A DNA stretch of 8,714 bases from an uncultured Bacilli bacterium (lineage in GTDB: Bacteria; Bacillota_I; Bacilli_A; RF39; UBA660), in assembly GCA_947628685.1 (NCBI GenBank), contig CANRAT010000054.1:1-8714 (forward strand), in the 5' to 3' direction. Shown one piece after another: positions 6,572 to 8,714 of this stretch. Positions within the stretch are counted from its first letter, which is position 1, and the number at the start of each line of letters is the position of its first letter. Position numbers and translations under genes: made by a program. The notes beneath the pieces are model-generated. The model did no database searches, was not told the DNA's origin, and was given only the letters and a program-made list of their open reading frames with translations.

Positions 6572-6658
6572 AAGTATATAAAAATATTTAAAATTATGGT
6601 TTATTTTCTCATAAATACTATACACGAGGAAGATATTATTAGAAATTTATTACTATTG

Positions 6659-6685
6659 AAAATGACTTGTAAAAAAGTCATTTTT
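6659..6685 (+). terminator. Hairpin that may end the lipoprotein operon and overlaps the small-RNA promoter
   Basis: AAAATGACTT (6659-6668) pairs perfectly with AAGTCATTTT (6675-6684) around GTAAAA, ending in T5. Few G-C pairs, so termination may be weak. The same 16-bp core occurs at copy 1, where the outer stem has one mismatch. The -35 element of the small-RNA promoter lies within it. Confidence 0.5.
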
Positions 6686-6695
6686 ATGTTATTAT
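6667..6695 (+). promoter_or_regulatory. Promoter of small RNA copy 2
   Basis: TTGTAA (6667-6672), a 17-bp spacer ending in TGT, and TATTAT (6690-6695). It is identical base for base to the copy 1 promoter. Confidence 0.75.
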
Positions 6696-6701
6696 GTATT
6701 T

Positions 6702-6814
6702 AGCAAGAGAATTTGCATAAAATAAAAAAGGAACATTCAATATTTCAGTGTTGAGTGTTGCCAAAAGATTGGTTTCACCTAATTCAAACTGTTTGAGTTA
6801 GGTGATTTTCTTTT
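6702..6814 (+). ncRNA. Candidate structured small RNA, copy 2 (~113 nt), possible antisense regulator
   Basis: The RNA is predicted to run from about A6702 to the T-tract at 6806-6814. It has the same architecture as copy 1: a 5' hairpin made from a different sequence (GCAA/TTGC), an A-rich spacer, then the central hairpin GGAACATTCAATA (6730-6742) with TGTTGAGTGTT, bulged G6760 and CC6761-6762. The 6-nt loop is TTTCAG, and an 11-nt linker and a terminator follow. The 5' hairpin and upper terminator stem keep pairing while changing sequence between copies, which is covariation-like support for structure. Its 3' end meets the stop codon of a minus-strand hydrophobic peptide gene. A peptide mRNA reading through would therefore be fully complementary to it, as in txpA/ratA or bsrG/SR4 type I pairs. 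That role is inference. Confidence 0.75.
6775..6814 (+). terminator. Intrinsic terminator of small RNA copy 2
   Basis: A 14-bp stem: TCACCTAATTCAAA (6775-6788) with TTTGAGTTAGGTGA (6792-6805), loop CTG, followed by TTTTCTTTT (6806-6814). Confidence 0.9.
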
Positions 6815-6896
6815 ATATTAAAACTATAAATAGTAATAATATTAATAGGAAGATAAGAATGATTAAAGATAGAATTAAAAAATCTTTCTTATTCAT
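6813..6896 (-). CDS. 27-aa hydrophobic membrane peptide, type I toxin-like
   Basis: The 27 codons encode MNKKDFLILSLIILIF followed by eleven more residues, all of them L, I, F or V. After the charged first five residues everything is hydrophobic, enough for one membrane span. The ribosome site GGGAGG (6909-6904) is strong and sits 7 bases before the ATG, which makes translation likely despite the small size. It begins one base after the stop of the upstream 30-codon ORF, so translation may be coupled. Its last two bases overlap the T-tract of small RNA copy 2 on the opposite strand. A paralog fragment lies in the same position at copy 1. Very short hydrophobic peptides paired with an antisense RNA are typical of type I toxins (Ibs, Fst and TxpA classes), but I do not recognise this family. 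A plain small membrane protein is the alternative. Confidence 0.65.
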   Translation of the reverse strand: MNKKDFLILSLIILIFLLILLLFIVLI

Positions 6897-6897
6897 A

Positions 6898-6990
6898 CTA
6901 TCGCCTCCCTTCTTTACGAAGTTTAGCAATCACCCAACTATTAAATGTTCCTAAAATAATTATACCAAACATTTGTGCTTGATACAACAT
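6898..6990 (-). CDS. 30-codon upstream ORF, possible leader peptide coupled to the hydrophobic peptide
   Basis: The ORF encodes MLYQAQMFGIIILGTFNSWV followed by IAKLRKEGRR: a short hydrophobic middle with a basic tail. The ATG lies about 15 nt after the predicted start site and has no ribosome site, so translation is doubtful or near-leaderless. The last codons contain the ribosome site of the next ORF, and the stop is one base before its ATG. That overlap recalls the mok leader of hok/sok, where translation of a leader exposes the toxin start. Against a coding role, codons around 14-21 overlap an inverted remnant of the small-RNA sequence, so the ORF could be accidental. A start at the internal ATG (6972-6970) has no ribosome site either. 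Confidence 0.35.
   Translation of the reverse strand: MLYQAQMFGIIILGTFNSWVIAKLRKEGRR
6928..6951 (-). repeat. Inverted, shortened third copy of small-RNA sequence inside the peptide mRNA
   Basis: Minus strand GGAACATTTAATA (6951-6939) matches the 5' arm of the small-RNA central hairpin at 12 of 13 bases. It runs straight into AGTTGGGTGATT (6939-6928), which matches the 3' arm of the copy 2 terminator, AGTTAGGTGATT, at 11 of 12. The order is as in the small RNA with the intervening ~55 nt missing. The peptide mRNA could therefore pair in trans with the opposite arms of either small RNA. Confidence 0.55.
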
Positions 6991-7011
6991 TTTTATAAAA
7001 ATTTATGACAA

Positions 7012-7039
7012 TTTATAAAAAACACTTGCATATTGTCAA
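7012..7039 (-). promoter_or_regulatory. Promoter of the small peptide transcript
   Basis: On the minus strand a perfect TTGACA (7039-7034), a 16-bp spacer and TATAAA (7017-7012). The start is predicted near 7005, 15 nt before the first ORF. On the plus strand an overlapping, weaker TTGTCA (7033-7038)-N16-TAAAAT (7055-7060) could fire the other way, but no ORF follows it. Confidence 0.65.
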
Positions 7040-7080
7040 GCCAATATGTATGTGTAAAATAATAGTTTTGTTAAAAATAT

Positions 7081-7106
7081 AATTAGTATTTAAAAAAATA
7101 CTAATT
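7081..7106. repeat. Perfect 11-bp inverted repeat in a gene-free stretch
   Basis: AATTAGTATTT (7081-7091) and AAATACTAATT (7096-7106) around AAAA. It lies in the 7040-7251 stretch, where I see no ORF with a ribosome site, no RNA gene and no T-tract terminator. It could be an operator for the weak plus-strand promoter nearby; nothing else supports that. Confidence 0.4.
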
Positions 7107-7251
7107 AGTGTAGAATAAGTGTGGAGATTTACACCTAAAAAATAATATTTATAATATAATCAAATTTTATAATGTAAAGAGTAGATAGATTTTACACAGA
7201 AATTTTTATACTCTCTTTTACCGATAATGCTTAAAATCTCTATTTAAAATA

Positions 7252-8454
7252 CTAATTTTTAACTTCAAGTTTTAGTACCTTAGAAGTACCATTTATTTTC
7301 AAATTGTGTCGTTTATTAATTAAGTCTAAACAATTTTCAATTCGTTCAACTAAACCAGATAAAGGTAATTCTCCTTTTATAGTTTTTAACATTCTTATTA
7401 CCATTGCTTCAGTTTGTTTTACAGTTTCCATGTTAAAATCAGAAGAATCAAAACTAATAACTCTTTGACTTAAATTTTTTATAATAGCATTTTGTGTAGA
7501 ACTCGCGAAATTAGAGACAATTATATCACTACTATTTTGATTATTAGATGCTGGTAATAACAAATTATTTGCAGTTCTTAATAACATATGATTTGTTGTT
7601 AAATCAACTTTAACGCCTTTTCTAGAATAGAAATTAGCACGAATTCCTTTTTTTCTACTTACATCAAATCTATAAGTACCATTTATTTTTCCGTTACCTT
7701 TATGGGTGTTAATTGCAATTGCACCCATTTCTAAACTATCATCAGGATTTAGAGCAGCTTCAAAAGCGATTGAAGCATTATTTTGTCTATTTCGTTTATC
7801 ATATTCTTTTATTATTCTTACTAACTTCATGCCAGTATTTAAGTCTTCAATAATTTCTATATCATTAAATCTTTTTGTTAAAATATTTCCATTTAAAGCA
7901 ATTGAAATATGATCAGACATGAGTTCTTTTCTCCAATCTTGAGTTAATTTAAAGAGTGTAATATCTATACTAAAATCATTTGATAAAACATTAAAAGTTG
8001 TGTTATAATATATTTGTCTAGGATTTTGTGGTGTTATTCTTTTTTTTACTTCTTTTGAAAAATTAATTTGTCCATTGTTATTGAAAGAAAAGTATCTTTT
8101 TGATTTATGAGATATCATTGCATGCCAATCAATTCTTCCAAATTCACATTCAAAATTTATGCTTTTTTCTCCTGTGTTTGAATTATTTTCTACTAAGATT
8201 TCTTTCAAAAGAGGTATCCCAATACTTTCTCCAGAATAAAAAGCATTTGCTAATATATATCTTAATCGATATTTATCTTCCATATCTCGTACATCAGCCT
8301 CACCAATTCCATAATGTAATGTTAAACAATGTGCATCTAGTAATTCTTCATACCAACTAGCATTCCAACTTTTTACATATTCTTCAGCTTTTTGCATTTC
8401 TTCTAAAACTTTTTTAATTGCTATCATTTGCATTTCTTTATCTAATTTTTCCAT
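7252..8454 (-). CDS. Hypothetical protein, 400 aa
   Basis: I do not recognise this family. The 400-aa protein has no signal peptide or membrane span, so it is probably cytoplasmic. Residues 1-~92 are helical and charged, ~93-300 look beta-rich (alternating stretches such as SINFECEFGRIDWHAMISHK and NTGMKLVRIIKEYDKR), and ~330-385 are helical again. A Trp/His/Asp-containing stretch (WYEELLDAHCLTLHYGIGEA, 34-53) and E-D-K-Y-R-L-R-Y (59-66) are candidates for conserved sites, but there is no catalytic motif I can name. The start is secure: AGGGAGGAAGCC directly precedes the ATG and an extended -10 promoter lies just upstream. Its codon use is as AT-rich as its neighbours. It stands alone between the peptide locus and the group II intron, with no operon partner and no clear terminator after its stop. 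Confidence 0.85.
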   Translation of the reverse strand: MEKLDKEMQMIAIKKVLEEMQKAEEYVKSWNASWYEELLDAHCLTLHYGIGEADVRDMEDKYRLRYILANAFYSGESIGIPLLKEILVENNSNTGEKSINFECEFGRIDWHAMISHKSKRYFSFNNNGQINFSKEVKKRITPQNPRQIYYNTTFNVLSNDFSIDITLFKLTQDWRKELMSDHISIALNGNILTKRFNDIEIIEDLNTGMKLVRIIKEYDKRNRQNNASIAFEAALNPDDSLEMGAIAINTHKGNGKINGTYRFDVSRKKGIRANFYSRKGVKVDLTTNHMLLRTANNLLLPASNNQNSSDIIVSNFASSTQNAIIKNLSQRVISFDSSDFNMETVKQTEAMVIRMLKTIKGELPLSGLVERIENCLDLINKRHNLKINGTSKVLKLEVKN

Positions 8455-8477
8455 GGCTTCCTCCCTAATAGTTATAT

Positions 8478-8486
8478 ATTATATCA
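8478..8486 (-). promoter_or_regulatory. Extended -10 promoter of the 400-aa gene
   Basis: On the minus strand TGA then a perfect TATAAT (8483-8478), with no clear -35. The start is near 8471, and GGGAGG follows in the leader. Confidence 0.6.
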
Positions 8487-8524
8487 TAACTTAATTAAAA
8501 AATTAAAACAATTTTGAATGATTG

Positions 8525-8533
8525 TGATAAAAT
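8525..8533 (+). promoter_or_regulatory. Possible plus-strand extended -10 promoter of an orphan transcript
   Basis: TGA followed by TAAAAT (8528-8533); -35 is poor. A transcript from about 8540 would run ~110 nt to the hairpin at 8623-8649 without any ORF carrying a ribosome site. It may be a small RNA or chance. Confidence 0.3.
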
Positions 8534-8622
8534 GTTAAGTAGATATTGATTTTTATATATTAAAATCGTTGATTAGGTGAAAAGTTGTAGATTACTATGT
8601 TATTCGCACCAGATTGATACTA

Positions 8623-8649
8623 AACTCGGACTTTTGTAGTTCGAGTTTT
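8623..8649 (+). terminator. Terminator-like hairpin next to the intron
   Basis: AAACTCG (8623-8629) pairs with CGAGTTT (8642-8648), with further pairs possible inside, ending in TTTT (8646-8649). It is the kind of stem-loop that group IIC introns use as a target, and lies five bases before the intron-like start. Confidence 0.6.
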
Positions 8650-8653
8650 AAAA

Positions 8654-8714
8654 GTGTGTCGTGCATGACATTTAGCTAGAGGGTGAAAGTCCCTTATACG
8701 CGTAGGTATCGACG
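8654..8714 (+). mobile_element. 5' end of a group IIC intron, cut by the window edge
   Basis: GTGTGTCGTGCATGAC starts at 8654, and AGAGGGTGAAAGTCCC follows about 24 bases later. The GUGYG 5' boundary and GGGTGAAAGTCCC domain I stem-loop match bacterial group II introns. Spacing and sequence resemble the start of the Oceanobacillus iheyensis IIC intron as I remember it (GTGTGCCCGGCATGGG, then TAGGGTGAGAGTCCC). Class IIC introns insert just after intrinsic terminator hairpins, and one is present at 8623-8649. The reverse transcriptase ORF and domains II-VI would be beyond the window, so whether the element is intact cannot be told. The gap TAAAA between hairpin and GTGTG is slightly longer than in typical IIC insertions, so the exact splice junction is uncertain. 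Confidence 0.75.

Larger units (their letters stand above)
6664..6816 (+). repeat. Direct repeat, copy 2 of the small-RNA element
   Basis: 153 bp aligning with 4045-4193; conserved and variable blocks are described under copy 1. The extra length comes from a longer loop (TTTCAG) and a longer upper terminator stem. The 2.6-kb segment between the copies holds the membrane protein and lipoprotein genes. Confidence 0.92.

Noticed and set aside
6596..6703. Plus-strand 35-codon ORF across the small-RNA promoter
   Set aside because: There is no ribosome site, and the frame simply reads through the hairpin and promoter bases; copy 1 does not keep it.
7182..7251. Terminator for the 400-aa gene
   Set aside because: No stem of useful length with a T-tract on the minus strand; the AAAGAG/CTCTTT pairing needs a loop of about 30 nt.
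8100..8360. Plus-strand 86-codon ORF
   Set aside because: It is antisense to the 400-aa gene, has no ribosome site, and its composition is typical of a shadow frame.
8590..8613. tRNA-like 3' end (ATTCGCACCA)
   Set aside because: No T-loop TTCxA, no matching acceptor 5' strand and no anticodon arm upstream.

Overview
The window is strongly AT-rich, uses TGA as a stop (it ends the first gene) and TGG for tryptophan, encodes CCA in its tRNA genes, and carries Firmicutes-style AGGAGG-like ribosome sites and sigma-A type promoters, many with an extended -10 TG. This suggests a low-GC Bacillota, possibly an uncultured gut lineage; the genus cannot be told from this sequence.

Left part (1-4002), housekeeping. 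The window opens with the C-terminal end of an 8-oxoguanine/HhH-GPD DNA glycosylase. Glutamyl-tRNA synthetase (gltX) follows from its own promoter and converges on an unrecognised 166-aa gene through a shared hairpin. A divergent promoter then drives tRNA-Gln(CTG) and a GT4-family glycosyltransferase, followed by tRNA-Thr(CGT) and tRNA-Leu(GAG).

Middle part (4003-7018), accessory. Two direct copies of a ~150-bp element (4045-4193 and 6664-6816) flank a two-gene unit: a single-pass membrane protein with a long coiled extracellular part, and a lipoprotein. Each copy reads as a complete small-RNA gene, with an extended -10 promoter, a conserved long hairpin with a bulged G, and an intrinsic terminator. 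Opposite each copy, converging on its 3' end, is a tiny minus-strand ORF starting M-(N/H)-K-K-x-FLILS. At the second copy the peptide is 27 aa, almost entirely hydrophobic after its first five residues, with a strong ribosome site, its own promoter and a coupled upstream 30-codon ORF. Inside that upstream ORF lies a shortened inverted remnant of the small-RNA sequence. The layout resembles type I toxin-antitoxin loci with 3'-overlapping RNAs (txpA/ratA, bsrG/SR4). I do not recognise the RNA or peptide family, and no function is shown by the sequence.

Right part (7019-8714). A non-coding stretch with a perfect inverted repeat precedes an unrecognised 400-aa minus-strand protein. Beyond it lie a possible short orphan transcription unit and a terminator-like hairpin. 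Five bases after that hairpin is the 5' end of what looks like a group IIC intron, which runs off the window.
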